Assembly: GCF_000734895.2 (NCBI RefSeq)
Contig: NZ_CP011382.1
Coordinates: 3,946,700-4,010,699 of the forward strand
Source of the DNA: Calothrix sp. 336/3
Lineage (GTDB): Bacteria > Cyanobacteriota > Cyanobacteriia > Cyanobacteriales > Nostocaceae
Direction of reading: 5' to 3'
Length of the DNA: 64,000 nt
Shown here in pieces: positions 55,528 to 64,000 of this stretch. The translations under genes were made by a program, and so were the position numbers. The number at the start of each line of letters is the position of its first letter. The stretch's first letter is position 1. A model generated the notes under the pieces. The model saw only the letters and a list, made by a program, of their open reading frames with translations, ran no database searches and was not told where the DNA came from.

Positions 55528-56949
55528 TCAACCTTCCCCTAGGGGAGAATTTTTTCGGGGTTGATTGTGACTAGGAAAGCAGCTACGAAACCAGAACATA
55601 AACAGGGCGATCGTTATCATCCCTGTACCAGCAGCTGTACCAGCTAATATCAACTTAGTTTTTGGTGAAGTGGGTTCTTCCGGTAATGTGGGTGCTTCCA
55701 ACATTTGCACCAAAGGATAGGCACTATAAATATCTGATTTACCTAAATCTATTTTGGCTAAAGTTGATGCAAATACTGTTTCTGCTGTCTGCAAATCTCG
55801 TTTGAGATTATTTAAACCAGATTGCTTACGGGCAAAAGCATCTAGACGCTTTTCTAAAAGACGAATTTGTTGCTCTAAGGTTTGTACTTGTTGAGTTAAA
55901 CCCTGATTTTGAGATTGGGTGGCTACCATATCCCGAAATAAGCTGGCTCGATTGGTACCACTATCACTACTGCCAATTTGCAGATATGCCAAAGTCTGTG
56001 GAGCAAAGGTTTTACCTAAAAGTACTTGACTCCTTTTAATCAATGCATTTTTAGCAATGTTTTGTTTGAGTTTTTCCTGAACTATTTCTGGGTGGCTACT
56101 TGTCCATTTCGCGCTGAGGCTATTGAGTTTGACTGTTGAGTCACTATACTCCTTGAGAGTTTGTTGAAAAATCTGATCTGCTTGGAGAATAAAAGCTTCG
56201 TTGGCTTGTTCTGGAGAAATACCTAAACTGGTGCTGAGTTGTTGTAGTTGTTGCGCTGTACGTTTTTGTTCACTAATGACTTCTACCCGTTGTTTTCTCA
56301 GCTGTTCTATATTTACAGATAGGTCTTTGAGCTGTTCAGGAAAACTTAGGTCTGATTCTATTTCATAACGAGATAAACGAATTTGCGCTCTTTCTAGTTT
56401 AGTTTTAGCGGAACTGAGGGTATATTGCATCCCTTTATCTCGCTTGACTAATTCTTCTGTGCGTAGTCTTTGTAATTCGCTATTCAGAGCATTTTGGATA
56501 GCATAGGCTTTTTTTTGGGATATTTCGGGACTTTCTCCGTTAATTTTGATATTAATAATTGTAGTGTTATCAATAAGTTTGATTTTTGGTTTCCCAAACT
56601 CTTTGGCTACTACACCCATGGATTCGGCTGCTGCTTTCAGTATGTGTTCACTGGCGAGCATGTACTGATAGTTGGCACGGGGATCGGAACTGGGGCTACC
56701 AAAAGGTGAACTACTGGAAGATTCGGCTTGTCCAATATTTGGTAGATTGACGTTGACTCCTGGTGCAGAACCGGGCATGATTAGCGACCATTCACTGGTG
56801 TAGCTAGGCTTGGTTACTTGTAAATAGTAAATAATACCTGACCAAATCGAGCCATTTAGTAATAGTCCTAATCCTAAATAAAATAAAGATAATTTTCTAA
56901 CTTGAATTTTGAGTCTTGGTAGTGCTGAAGATAGGCTTATCTGAGTCAT
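55528..56949 (-). CDS. Polysaccharide chain-length determinant (Wzz/GumC-like), without kinase
   Basis: 473 residues. TM1 at 21-43 and TM2 at about 434-455 flank a periplasmic domain with a long coiled coil (about 150-240 and 300-390). The tail after TM2 has only about 18 residues, so no BY-kinase domain is fused. It sets polymer length and contacts the outer-membrane exporter. It is the first gene of the cluster; the 1.1 kb upstream hold the operon promoter. Confidence 0.9.
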   Translation of the reverse strand: MTQISLSSALPRLKIQVRKLSLFYLGLGLLLNGSIWSGIIYYLQVTKPSYTSEWSLIMPGSAPGVNVNLPNIGQAESSSSSPFGSPSSDPRANYQYMLASEHILKAAAESMGVVAKEFGKPKIKLIDNTTIINIKINGESPEISQKKAYAIQNALNSELQRLRTEELVKRDKGMQYTLSSAKTKLERAQIRLSRYEIESDLSFPEQLKDLSVNIEQLRKQRVEVISEQKRTAQQLQQLSTSLGISPEQANEAFILQADQIFQQTLKEYSDSTVKLNSLSAKWTSSHPEIVQEKLKQNIAKNALIKRSQVLLGKTFAPQTLAYLQIGSSDSGTNRASLFRDMVATQSQNQGLTQQVQTLEQQIRLLEKRLDAFARKQSGLNNLKRDLQTAETVFASTLAKIDLGKSDIYSAYPLVQMLEAPTLPEEPTSPKTKLILAGTAAGTGMITIALFMFWFRSCFPSHNQPRKNSPLGEG

Positions 56950-58061
56950 AGGAACATATTAATTAGCAAGCTGAGACAAGAGACGGCAGACATAACTTGA
57001 TATGCAGGGATATCTTGGGCGAAAGGAGTAGGATAATAAATTTGTCATATTTGCATTTAATGTAATTTTTGTCCGGTGTTTGGGAAAATTCTCTTGTATA
57101 GGTAGATAGTAGGCAAGTATGAAAATTGCAAATGTTATAGCCATGAAATTAGTCATAGGCTATTCAAATATATGGGAATGGTCTAAGTTTGAATAACCGT
57201 AAAACTAATATTTTTACTATTTTCATCTGTAGCTGAAAGGATTTGATTTATCACCAAAATTACGGAGATTTTCAACTATTTGTAAATACACCGATAGGTG
57301 AAATCATTGACTAATTACAGATTTCAATTGAATATTTATTCTTTTATCTCATCCTTCTCAGAAAATCCCGCGATCGCCTATCCGTACCTACTGATATTTT
57401 GTTCGCAGATGAATTGGTTTAAGTACTAAATGTATTATTTGTTTTGATTTTATTAAGTATGTTTTTTGATGTGTTTGTGGCTGAATGTCTCTGAATAAAG
57501 ATGATGCTAGTGCATTTGGGAAAATCTTGGATGAGGGAACTGAGAAATTATCTTGTGCCTCGTTTCCTTTCAAGAATGCTGAAAATATATCTGGGCAAGT
57601 GTTGTACCCAATTATCCGCCGAGATATTTTTTCTAAGAGTCTAATCTCTGAAATTTATCATACTGCCCATAGTCATAAATACTGATAAACTTCTAGAAAA
57701 ATAATTCCGATTGATAAAGATTAAGCTTTGTTTAAGTATGGTTAAATGAATAAATTATCACTAGTATAAATACTGTAGTATATTTTTAACGAAAAAATAC
57801 TCAAGTTTAATTATTGACAAACTCAAAATCAATATATTTAACTATTTGTCTATTTTGGGAACCTGAAAGAGATATATTTATTGGCGATCGCCATTTTTAA
57901 ATTATCTGTAAACTAAAGATGATCGCGGTTGCGTAGTACCCAAGAATGCACAAAATAGTGCAACACAGTTTCTCGTCACACGGATAAATTATTCAAACGA
58001 CTATTTTAAAACAGGACAAAAACTGCATAAAATTTAGTTCTGACCCAATGACTACCCAAAA
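56950..58061. other. Large intergenic region upstream of the exopolysaccharide cluster
   Basis: 1.1 kb of AT-rich DNA. It must contain the promoter of the minus-strand cluster and of rdgB. A 66-codon ORF at 57485-57685 has no ribosome site or family resemblance. HIP1-like sites lie near 57370 and 57881. No RNA gene was recognised. Confidence 0.4.
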
Positions 58062-58634
58062 ATGACCAAACTACTCGTTGTCGCTACAGGCAACCCTGGT
58101 AAACTCAAGGAAATGCAAGCCTATCTCCAAGATACTCCTTGGGAATTAACTCTCAAACCCCCAGAGTTAGATGTTGAAGAAACAGGTGATACTTTTGCTG
58201 CTAATGCTTGTTTAAAGGCTTCTCAAGTAGCTCAGGCTACAGGTAATTGGGCGATCGCTGATGATTCTGGTTTACAAGTGGATGCCCTGAATGGTGCGCC
58301 AGGAGTATATTCTGCCCGTTATGGTAGCAATGATGCAGAGAGAATTGCTAGGGTATTACGGGAATTAGGTGATACATCACAAAGACAGGCTCAATTTGTC
58401 TGTGCAGTGGCGATCGCAACTCCAGATGGGGCGATCGCTCTAGAAACTCAAGGTGTTTGTTCCGGAGAAATCCTATTTGCACCTCGCGGAAATAGTGGTT
58501 TTGGTTACGATCCAATTTTCTATGTTCCTGAAATGCAACTTACCTATGCAGAGATGACACCAGAACAGAAACGCAAAATTAGTCATCGTGGCAAAGCTTT
58601 TCTGGAAGTTTTGCAAAAATTGGGTAATGGGTAA
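58062..58634 (+). CDS. rdgB: XTP/dITP diphosphatase (RdgB/HAM1)
   Basis: 190 residues of the Ham1 family. Motifs: VVATGNPGKLKEMQ at 5-18, EETGDTFAANACLKA, ADDSGLQVDALNGAPGVYSARY and GFGYDPIF. It destroys non-canonical purine nucleotides (XTP, dITP), preventing their entry into DNA. Its end is convergent with glnB. Confidence 0.96.
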   Translation: MTKLLVVATGNPGKLKEMQAYLQDTPWELTLKPPELDVEETGDTFAANACLKASQVAQATGNWAIADDSGLQVDALNGAPGVYSARYGSNDAERIARVLRELGDTSQRQAQFVCAVAIATPDGAIALETQGVCSGEILFAPRGNSGFGYDPIFYVPEMQLTYAEMTPEQKRKISHRGKAFLEVLQKLGNG

Positions 58635-58699
58635 TCAATAAAATATTACCCCTAAGCAATTAACCCAAATTGCCTATGACCTATTACCCAAATATCATA
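58635..58699. terminator. Convergent end region with GGGTAAT/ATTACCC repeats
   Basis: GGGTAAT is repeated around the rdgB stop and pairs with ATTACCC at 58652 and 58683. It may end both rdgB and glnB transcripts. There is no clear T run. Confidence 0.35.
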
Positions 58700-59038
58700 C
58701 TAAACAGCTTCTGTATTCTTCTCCCCTGTACGAATTCGCACGACTTGCTCCACGGGGGAGATAAAAATCTTGCCATCACCGATTTCCCCTGTACGAGCAG
58801 CAGAAATAATTTTATCTACCACCATATCAACTTGATTGTCTTCCACAACAATCTCTAATTTCAGTTTTTGCAAGAATTCCACAGTATACTCAGAACCACG
58901 ATAACGCTCTGTCTGTCCCTTTTGTCTGCCAAAACCTCTGACTTCCGAAACAGTCATCCCGACGATACCAGCATTTACTAAGGCAATTTTCACCTCGTCT
59001 AACTTAAAGGGGCGAATAATCGCTTCTACTTTTCTCAT
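58700..59038 (-). CDS. glnB: Nitrogen regulatory protein PII
   Basis: 112 residues, canonical length. The T-loop has RGSEY with Ser49 (the cyanobacterial phosphorylation site) and Tyr51. The C-terminal signature (TGEIGDGKIFI) is intact. PII senses ATP/ADP and 2-oxoglutarate and controls NAGK, PipX and nitrate transport. An NtcA-like palindrome lies upstream. Start is ATG 59038. Confidence 0.97.
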   Translation of the reverse strand: MRKVEAIIRPFKLDEVKIALVNAGIVGMTVSEVRGFGRQKGQTERYRGSEYTVEFLQKLKLEIVVEDNQVDMVVDKIISAARTGEIGDGKIFISPVEQVVRIRTGEKNTEAV

Positions 59039-59208
59039 CTTTCTTTTGTCTCCTGACCTACGATAGTAGCTTCACTTAACTTATCTAACCAGATCCTCTG
59101 ACTTCTGCTGTAACTAATAACGCCACATCTAACTACACAATGGAAGAATATAGAGTCCTCAGGAAATGCAAATCAGGGGAATACTCTTTTTATTCATCTT
59201 TTAGTGTG

Positions 59209-59224
59209 TGTAATTACCACCACA
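59209..59224 (-). promoter_or_regulatory. Candidate NtcA site upstream of glnB
   Basis: On the minus strand TGTG-N8-TACA; the consensus is TGTA-N8-TACA, so one position differs. It lies about 170 bp before the glnB start, which is far but possible with a long leader. Confidence 0.35.
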
Positions 59225-59402
59225 TTTATCCTTCCATGGGCAACTAGTTAGACATTTAGAAGCAATCTGAGCTAGCAACAATTATCTCCGGAAATTTGGA
59301 GATATTAAAAAAATACCTCAATTTATCAATATTTTGTGGCTTATGTAACAGAAAATAAGATTATTCTTTGATATTGGCAGTGTGTGAGGTCAAAAACCAC
59401 TG
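59225..59402. other. Remainder of the region between glnB and the coiled-coil protein gene
   Basis: The 59039-59402 gap is 364 bp. Apart from the candidate NtcA site I see nothing in it. Confidence 0.3.
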
Positions 59403-59981
59403 CTAGCGGCTAGAACCTCCAAAAAATGGGCGTATTACCAAATATCCAGCACCAAATCCCATCAGTACAGTCAAGAAAATAATCAGTGTTAACCACCAAC
59501 CATTAATTTCTTCGGGTTCATTTTCCTGGGAAGGATGATAGCGGACTTCTTGCTCTGTAACTAATACTGCTTCATCAGCAAGAGGCTGGTCAACTGGTAT
59601 AAATGAAGGTATCACAGCATTAGTGTAACTCATCCTTTTCTTGACAGGAGTCGCTGTTGCTTGACGTGATGCTTGGGAAGTTGCTACCGAAGTATCTACA
59701 GATCTAACAGTTGTTTTGACATTTGTTTCCTCCTGAGTGGATTTCTCAACCAAGTTTTGTAAGCTTAAAACGGATTTAACCGCTTTCGCAATTTCTTGGC
59801 GTAACATTTGGTTTTCTTGCACAAGTTGCTGATTTTGCGTAGCTAGGGCATCAATTTTTGCCTGTGCTGCTTGTAGTTCTGTTCCTAATTCACGGTACAC
59901 AGAAAGTGGTACTGAAGGAGAGTATGCTTGAGTGGGCGCACTCATTTGATAGCTGTCTACAGAGTTTGTAATTGTTCGCAT
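59403..59981 (-). CDS. Coiled-coil membrane protein, hypothetical
   Basis: 192 residues. A coiled coil spans about 30-80 (LGTELQAAQAKIDALATQNQ and after). A Ser/Thr/Gln-rich linker follows. A single membrane helix lies near 165-185 (WWLTLIIFLTVLMGFGAGYL), and the end is FGGSSR. Topology suggests a tail-anchored or single-pass protein with a cytoplasmic coiled coil. ATG 59945 is another possible start. No known function. Confidence 0.7.
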   Translation of the reverse strand: MRTITNSVDSYQMSAPTQAYSPSVPLSVYRELGTELQAAQAKIDALATQNQQLVQENQMLRQEIAKAVKSVLSLQNLVEKSTQEETNVKTTVRSVDTSVATSQASRQATATPVKKRMSYTNAVIPSFIPVDQPLADEAVLVTEQEVRYHPSQENEPEEINGWWLTLIIFLTVLMGFGAGYLVIRPFFGGSSR

Positions 59982-60126
59982 GGATGCAAATAGTCAACCT
60001 TAAACTAATTGTTCCTGGTTATTTTCAGCAGAGTTGCAGCAAATATATTCCCCTGATACTCAGAAGCTTACCTTCGTTACAACCGTCAACACATGATATA
60101 GCCGTTCCCAGATGAGATACAAAATG

Positions 60127-60184
60127 ACCCCTCCCCAACCCTCCCCTTGGCAAGGGGAGGGTGCGCGACAGCGCGGGTGGGGTG
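60127..60184. repeat. GC-rich palindromic repeat
   Basis: A perfect 10-bp stem CCCTCCCCTT/AAGGGGAGGG with loop GGC (60139-60161) is followed by GCGCGACAGCGCG and flanked by ACCCC and GGGGT. It is a strong cruciform of the kind scattered in cyanobacterial genomes. It is the only copy seen here. Confidence 0.75.
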
Positions 60185-60451
60185 TACTTCACTTGCTTGG
60201 TAAACGCTATAACGCCAAAGGTATATACGTCCTTTAGCCGTAGAAGTTTCTTTTTTGTAGACAACCAGGAAACTATGCCCAAGGATAATAGAAAAAAGCA
60301 GAATGGGGAAGGGGGTAGGCAAAAGAAGTTGGGGAAAATATGAAAGTGAGAGTTTATACTCTTTCTTGCTTAGTTTTTCTCTATCGTCACAGGTAAAAAT
60401 TAGTTTTTGTAAAAATCTTATTTTCTGCCCATAGTAAATTATCCAAATTAT

Positions 60452-60490
60452 AAAAAAAGCTAGCCCGCATTTTCAGAGCTAACTTTTTTA
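60452..60490 (-). terminator. Terminator after the GlsB-like gene
   Basis: On the minus strand GTTAGC pairs with GCTAGC (one wobble) and is followed by seven T. It lies 17 bp after the stop. Confidence 0.7.
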
Positions 60491-60506
60491 ATTTCTGTCA
60501 TGGATT

Positions 60507-60779
60507 CTATACAGCACTATGGCGAGTCATTAAACCCCAGAGGAAGATGGCAATAATTGCACCAAGTACGGCAACAAATACTCCGGGAATGCTCAAAGTT
60601 GCTGCCGTTAGCTGTAGACTTCCCGTCTGGAAGAAGGTGAGTAAGCTACCGCCGATGAAAGCACCAATAACACCGAGAATCATTGTTCCTAAAATGCCGC
60701 CACCTTGACGACCAGGGTAAATCGCTTTTCCTATTGCGCCAGCGAGAATACCTAAAACAACCCAAGCGATTAAGTTCAT
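60507..60779 (-). CDS. GlsB/YeaQ/YmgE family membrane protein
   Basis: 90 residues with three membrane helices and the family pattern MNLIAWVVLGILAGAIGKAI then GGILGTMILGVIGAFIGG. These small proteins are stress-linked in several bacteria; the older name, transglycosylase-associated, has little experimental basis. It stands alone with its own terminator. Confidence 0.9.
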   Translation of the reverse strand: MNLIAWVVLGILAGAIGKAIYPGRQGGGILGTMILGVIGAFIGGSLLTFFQTGSLQLTAATLSIPGVFVAVLGAIIAIFLWGLMTRHSAV

Positions 60780-61512
60780 AATTAAATTCCTGATTTACTC
60801 TTGCCTACTAATTTATCAATTAGATTTTTAGTTATCTTCTATCGAAAGAGATAAATATTTAGAGTTTTTTTGCCATAAAATATAACCTAAAGAATATTGA
60901 TATAAAGTTAGTTGACATTACAAAATACTATCTGCCAATCATTGACAATAAAATTCACAATTATCAACTTTTGTTTACTGTTTTCTCGCCTTGTACAGAC
61001 TAAATTTAAAGTTTTTTATCCTTAGTTAATTGCCTGCTTCTAGCCAAGAGTATGTAAGATATGCTTGCTTCGCTGAATATGACTTTTCTGGTATTGATGC
61101 CAGAGATTTTTCCTTAATAGAGAAACCAGGATTGCACTGGCGCTAAGTGTGAATTTATTTCTTGCTAGCTAAGTCACTGCGTGTTATTACCATGGATTTT
61201 TCCTGTCTCTTGCCTCAAATACCCCAGAAGTCCGTAATTTTCACTACAGTAGTTTTAATGAAACTGTAAATTCCCTTACTGATGTAGAAATTCTGCGAAA
61301 CAGCCCTCATCCCTGATTCCACAAGCATTCTAGAAAATCTTTTACTGAGAGAAAAATATAAAGATATTGTGAACGCGCTTCTATTTGTGAGATTTACCGA
61401 GCCGAAACAGTGTAAATAAAGATAATAATTTAGCTAATGCAGAAATTTCCTGAATAAGGTTACTTAGGACTGTGATAGGGAAAGAGGAGCAGTAAGAGGA
61501 GAAAATTACGGG
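60780..61512. other. Gene-free AT-rich stretch
   Basis: 733 bp without a supported gene on either strand. It contains the promoters of both divergent neighbours. No repeats were noted. Confidence 0.4.
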
Positions 61513-62523
61513 ATGAGGGATGTATATCTGTTGGCAGCAGGTTTATTGACAGGATTTGCTGTACCAGTGTCTACACTGACGCAACTGTCACTATTGGAAT
61601 CGGATAATCATAGTAAGTTGCAGTGGGATGTGAAAGAGGGTATACCCGCATCCGACGATAAGACGAGTAACCCATTGTTTACTCCAGAGATGGGTACTTC
61701 TTTGCCAGAATTTAGTCAGGAGGCGATCGCCAAACCGGAACCGGTGTCAGTGAGAACGAGTTACCAGCCGATACGGAAGATTGCTTCTGGAAGTCAACTG
61801 TACTATCATCGTTTAGCGGCTTTAAAAGATGGTCAAATTTACACACGTTTAGATGAGAGTGATTTGAAAGCTCTACGGCAGAGTAAGAAGCAATTGACCT
61901 ATGAAGACTGGAAAAGCTTGTTAGCGATGGAAGGGAGAGCGATCGCCGAGGGACAGGGTAAAAACCGTCTGAGTGTGATTGTGGGTGATTCTCTGAGTAT
62001 GTGGTTTCCCAGGGAAAAGTTGCCTGGAGGAAAATTATGGTTAAATCAGGGTATCTCTGGAGATACTTCGGTAGGAATTGCCAAGAGGTTGTCTGCTTTT
62101 GCGAAAACAAAGCCAGAAGTAATTTATGTTATGGCTGGGATTAATGATTTACGTAAAGGCACAACGGATGAAGTTATCTTGACAAATCATCGGCGCATTG
62201 TCCGAACTTTACGACAAAATCATCCTCGAAGCGTAATTATTCTTCAGTCAATTTTACCAACTCGTTTAACAACAGTTTCTAATTTACGTATTCGCCGTTT
62301 AAATTATCAATTAGCGTTGATTGCCCAACAGGAAAAAGCAAATTTTATTAATCTTTATACTTGGTTTGCAGATTTTCAAGGTGATTTAAGAGAAGATTTA
62401 ACAACAGATGGATTACATTTAAGTCAAGAAGGTTATCAAGTCTGGCAAGCTGCTCTGGAAAGAGTCGAAGCGAGATTAACTCTGGCTAAAATTAGTCAAC
62501 AGTCAAAAAGTAAAAGTTTATAG
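61513..62523 (+). CDS. SGNH/GDSL-family hydrolase
   Basis: 336 residues. An N-terminal hydrophobic segment (3-25) acts as a signal or anchor. A Ser/Thr-rich linker follows. The SGNH domain (about 150-325) has block I GDSLSMW, block II with Gly in GISGDTS, block III with Asn in GINDLRKG, and block V with Asp and His in DGLHLS. These enzymes cleave or add ester groups on lipids or sugars. The substrate is unknown. GAGGAG lies upstream of ATG 61513. Confidence 0.88.
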   Translation: MRDVYLLAAGLLTGFAVPVSTLTQLSLLESDNHSKLQWDVKEGIPASDDKTSNPLFTPEMGTSLPEFSQEAIAKPEPVSVRTSYQPIRKIASGSQLYYHRLAALKDGQIYTRLDESDLKALRQSKKQLTYEDWKSLLAMEGRAIAEGQGKNRLSVIVGDSLSMWFPREKLPGGKLWLNQGISGDTSVGIAKRLSAFAKTKPEVIYVMAGINDLRKGTTDEVILTNHRRIVRTLRQNHPRSVIILQSILPTRLTTVSNLRIRRLNYQLALIAQQEKANFINLYTWFADFQGDLREDLTTDGLHLSQEGYQVWQAALERVEARLTLAKISQQSKSKSL

Positions 62524-62591
62524 TTCTGGATAATTAGGAAATAGCTAATATCTTTGCACCTATAACCTAAATTTTTACTCTTATTTTGCTA

Positions 62592-63719
62592 CTAATTAAA
62601 TTTTTTCATAAATTGACGGTCGATGATATCTTTCCATTGCCAGATAAATTTGTGAGGTGGGAGGGTAAATTTACCCCGTGTGGCGATCGCTCTCCCATCT
62701 CCTGTACCAATTAAACTGAGATAATCCTTCTGAGGGATAAAGGGTATGGGGGGTTTACCGGAGATAACTCGCTGTAAATTGCGGAATAAGGGTTTACCCT
62801 GTCGAACTGCAAATACACCTGCTTTGGGACGAGGATGGTTTACCATGGTGGCAATATCTCCAGCCGCAAACACATGGCTATGGGATAGGGAGCGTAAAGT
62901 ATCATCGACTAAAATAAAACCTTGACTATCGGTTGTCAATCCAGTTTGTTTTAACCATGGTGAAGCGGATGCTTGTGTCACCCAGAAAACTCTATTACAA
63001 GTAACTTGGAAACTGGATTCACAAATAATATTTAAACTGGTATCTGGATTTTGACTGATTGCTCTGACAGATTCTCTTAAAAATACTTTGATATTTTTCT
63101 CTTCTAATATTCGTTGTATGATATTTCTGGTTGAGGAAGGGTAGTTTGGTAGTAATTCATCTCCTCGATGTAGTAGACTTACTTCTAGATTATCTGTGAA
63201 TTGTGACAAATGTCCTTGAATGGCGAATGCGAGTTCTATACCTCCCGCACCTCCTCCAACTATGGCTATTTTCCAGGCTAAATCTGGATTTCTATGGCAT
63301 TCTGTGAGTAATTGATGCCAATGGTTGAGTAAGTTATCTACAGGTTTGGCTGGAATTGCATATTCCCCGGCTCCAGGTATATTGATTGTGGCAGGAGTAC
63401 TACCAATATCAATGGAAGCAATATCAAAATTTATTGGTGCTTGATGTTCGCAAATTATTCGTTTATTCTCTAAATCTAGATTAATTACTGTATCGATATA
63501 TAGAGTTGCACCAACAGAGTGGGCTAGTTGCTTGATATCTATGTGGCATTCAGGATAGTGATAAAATCCGGCGATATAACCGGGTAACATTCCAGAATAA
63601 GGAGTTTGTGCTTGTGGGGTAATCACAGTCAAGCTGACATTTGCCAGGGGTTGATGCTGCCATTTTTGTAAGACAATGGCGTGGCTATGTCCACCACCCA
63701 CTAGAACTATACTTTTCAT
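62592..63719 (-). CDS. FAD/NAD(P)-dependent oxidoreductase (SelD N-terminal-associated family)
   Basis: 375 residues. Two dinucleotide-binding Rossmann motifs: VLVGGGHSHAIVLQ at 5-18 and IAIVGGGAGGIELA near 150. The FAD-binding end is FAAGDIA. The family is related to type II NADH dehydrogenases and includes the N-terminal half that many cyanobacteria and others fuse to SelD (selenophosphate synthase). Here the protein ends without a SelD domain. The physiological partner is unknown. It ends convergent with the SGNH gene. Confidence 0.85.
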   Translation of the reverse strand: MKSIVLVGGGHSHAIVLQKWQHQPLANVSLTVITPQAQTPYSGMLPGYIAGFYHYPECHIDIKQLAHSVGATLYIDTVINLDLENKRIICEHQAPINFDIASIDIGSTPATINIPGAGEYAIPAKPVDNLLNHWHQLLTECHRNPDLAWKIAIVGGGAGGIELAFAIQGHLSQFTDNLEVSLLHRGDELLPNYPSSTRNIIQRILEEKNIKVFLRESVRAISQNPDTSLNIICESSFQVTCNRVFWVTQASASPWLKQTGLTTDSQGFILVDDTLRSLSHSHVFAAGDIATMVNHPRPKAGVFAVRQGKPLFRNLQRVISGKPPIPFIPQKDYLSLIGTGDGRAIATRGKFTLPPHKFIWQWKDIIDRQFMKKFN

Positions 63720-63879
63720 CGTGAATTGAATATATCAAATCAAAGAATCATAGGCAAGACGCCGATATCATATCTGCTCTCCAAAATAGTACCCCCGTGT
63801 GTACCATGATTCCTGCGAAATGTTGATTTTCTAGGTTGATTACCTATTTAGTCAACACAATAATAAGAGGATACGAATC

Positions 63880-64000
63880 ATGACAGTTACACCTAACGCT
63901 AAACTTAACAAACCAGTACTGAAAGTTGGTTCTAAAGGTGCAGAAGTTAAGGAATTACAACAGCTGCTTCTCAATTACGGGATGTATGTTTTCATCGGTA
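63880..64000 (+). CDS. Peptidoglycan-binding domain protein (partial, runs off right edge)
   Basis: The first 40 codons are readable from ATG 63880. A ribosome site AAGAGG lies nine bases upstream. The text LKVGSKGAEVKELQQLLLNY is the PG_binding_1 repeat. No signal peptide precedes it, which is common for cyanobacterial proteins made of such repeats. The domains following it are beyond the window. Confidence 0.8.
   Translation, partial: MTVTPNAKLNKPVLKVGSKGAEVKELQQLLLNYGMYVFIG

Larger units (their letters stand above)
59982..60506. other. Intergenic region with a GC-rich hairpin repeat
   Basis: 525 bp without a supported gene. It includes the repeat at 60127-60184 and the terminator at 60452-60490. 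Short ORFs here have no protein-like features. Confidence 0.4.

Noticed and set aside
57485..57685. A 66-codon ORF on the plus strand upstream of rdgB
   Set aside because: No ribosome site, AT-rich codons and no family resemblance; probably chance.

Overview
The window comes from a filamentous, probably heterocyst-forming cyanobacterium (Nostocales, possibly Calothrix- or Nostoc-like; the genus cannot be settled from the sequence). The evidence is the very frequent HIP1 palindrome GCGATCGC, the AT-rich intergenic DNA, a pix-type phototaxis locus with cyanobacteriochrome GAF domains, a nitrogenase iron protein gene, and PII, PATAN, DUF1400 and RND families of cyanobacterial type. It is mostly chromosomal core and shell content. 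No prophage, intact insertion sequence with a transposase, CRISPR array or rRNA was seen.

Layout. 1-4676 (minus): phototaxis signalling operon pixG-pixH-pixI-pixJ; pixJ runs off the left edge. 5864-7156: RbgA-type GTPase and a VOC protein. 8186-9912: a possible broken small ORF, an orphan nifH, a MITE and a PII-like gene. 10078-11695: RRM RNA-binding protein and an IF-3 paralogue that seems to start at AUU. 12246-12507: a 262-bp MITE with a clean 10-bp target duplication and a nested palindromic repeat. 12986-19531: secreted DUF1400 hydrolase, tRNA-Gly, RND efflux pump with its adaptor. 20188-36834: single-gene units (HD hydrolase, DppC-like permease, amidase, ProS, acyltransferase, Uma2 protein, polyprenol or phytol kinase, YidD, SH3b protein, D-Ala-D-Ala dipeptidase, TspO, S9 peptidase, phosphodiesterase, SRPBCC protein). 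36853-38928: a GAF kinase-like protein that has lost its phospho-accepting His. 39824-42762: RHH regulator, small conserved proteins, polysaccharide deacetylase, divergent tRNA-Lys.

43236-56949 is an exopolysaccharide region. A GT4 and a phosphoglucomutase/phosphomannomutase lie on the plus strand. A long minus-strand cluster reads, in transcription order: chain-length protein, Wzy-like polymerase, GT4, Wzx-like flippase, P-loop kinase, Cys-less asparagine-synthetase-like protein, GT2, Alg14-like, Alg13-like, STAS-sugar transferase fusion. This is a Wzx/Wzy-type pathway: the sugar transferase primes the lipid carrier, the glycosyltransferases extend, the flippase exports, the polymerase joins units and the chain-length protein sets size. 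No outer-membrane exporter or BY-kinase gene lies in the window.

58062-64000: RdgB, GlnB (PII), a coiled-coil membrane protein, a GlsB/YeaQ membrane protein, an SGNH hydrolase, an FAD oxidoreductase of the SelD-associated family, and the start of a peptidoglycan-binding protein. The points most worth a second look are the His-to-Asp change in the kinase H-box, which sits exactly on a HIP1 site, the AUU start of the IF-3 paralogue, the STAS-sugar transferase fusion, the Cys-less AsnB-like protein, the paired red/green cyanobacteriochrome domains and the two well-defined MITEs.
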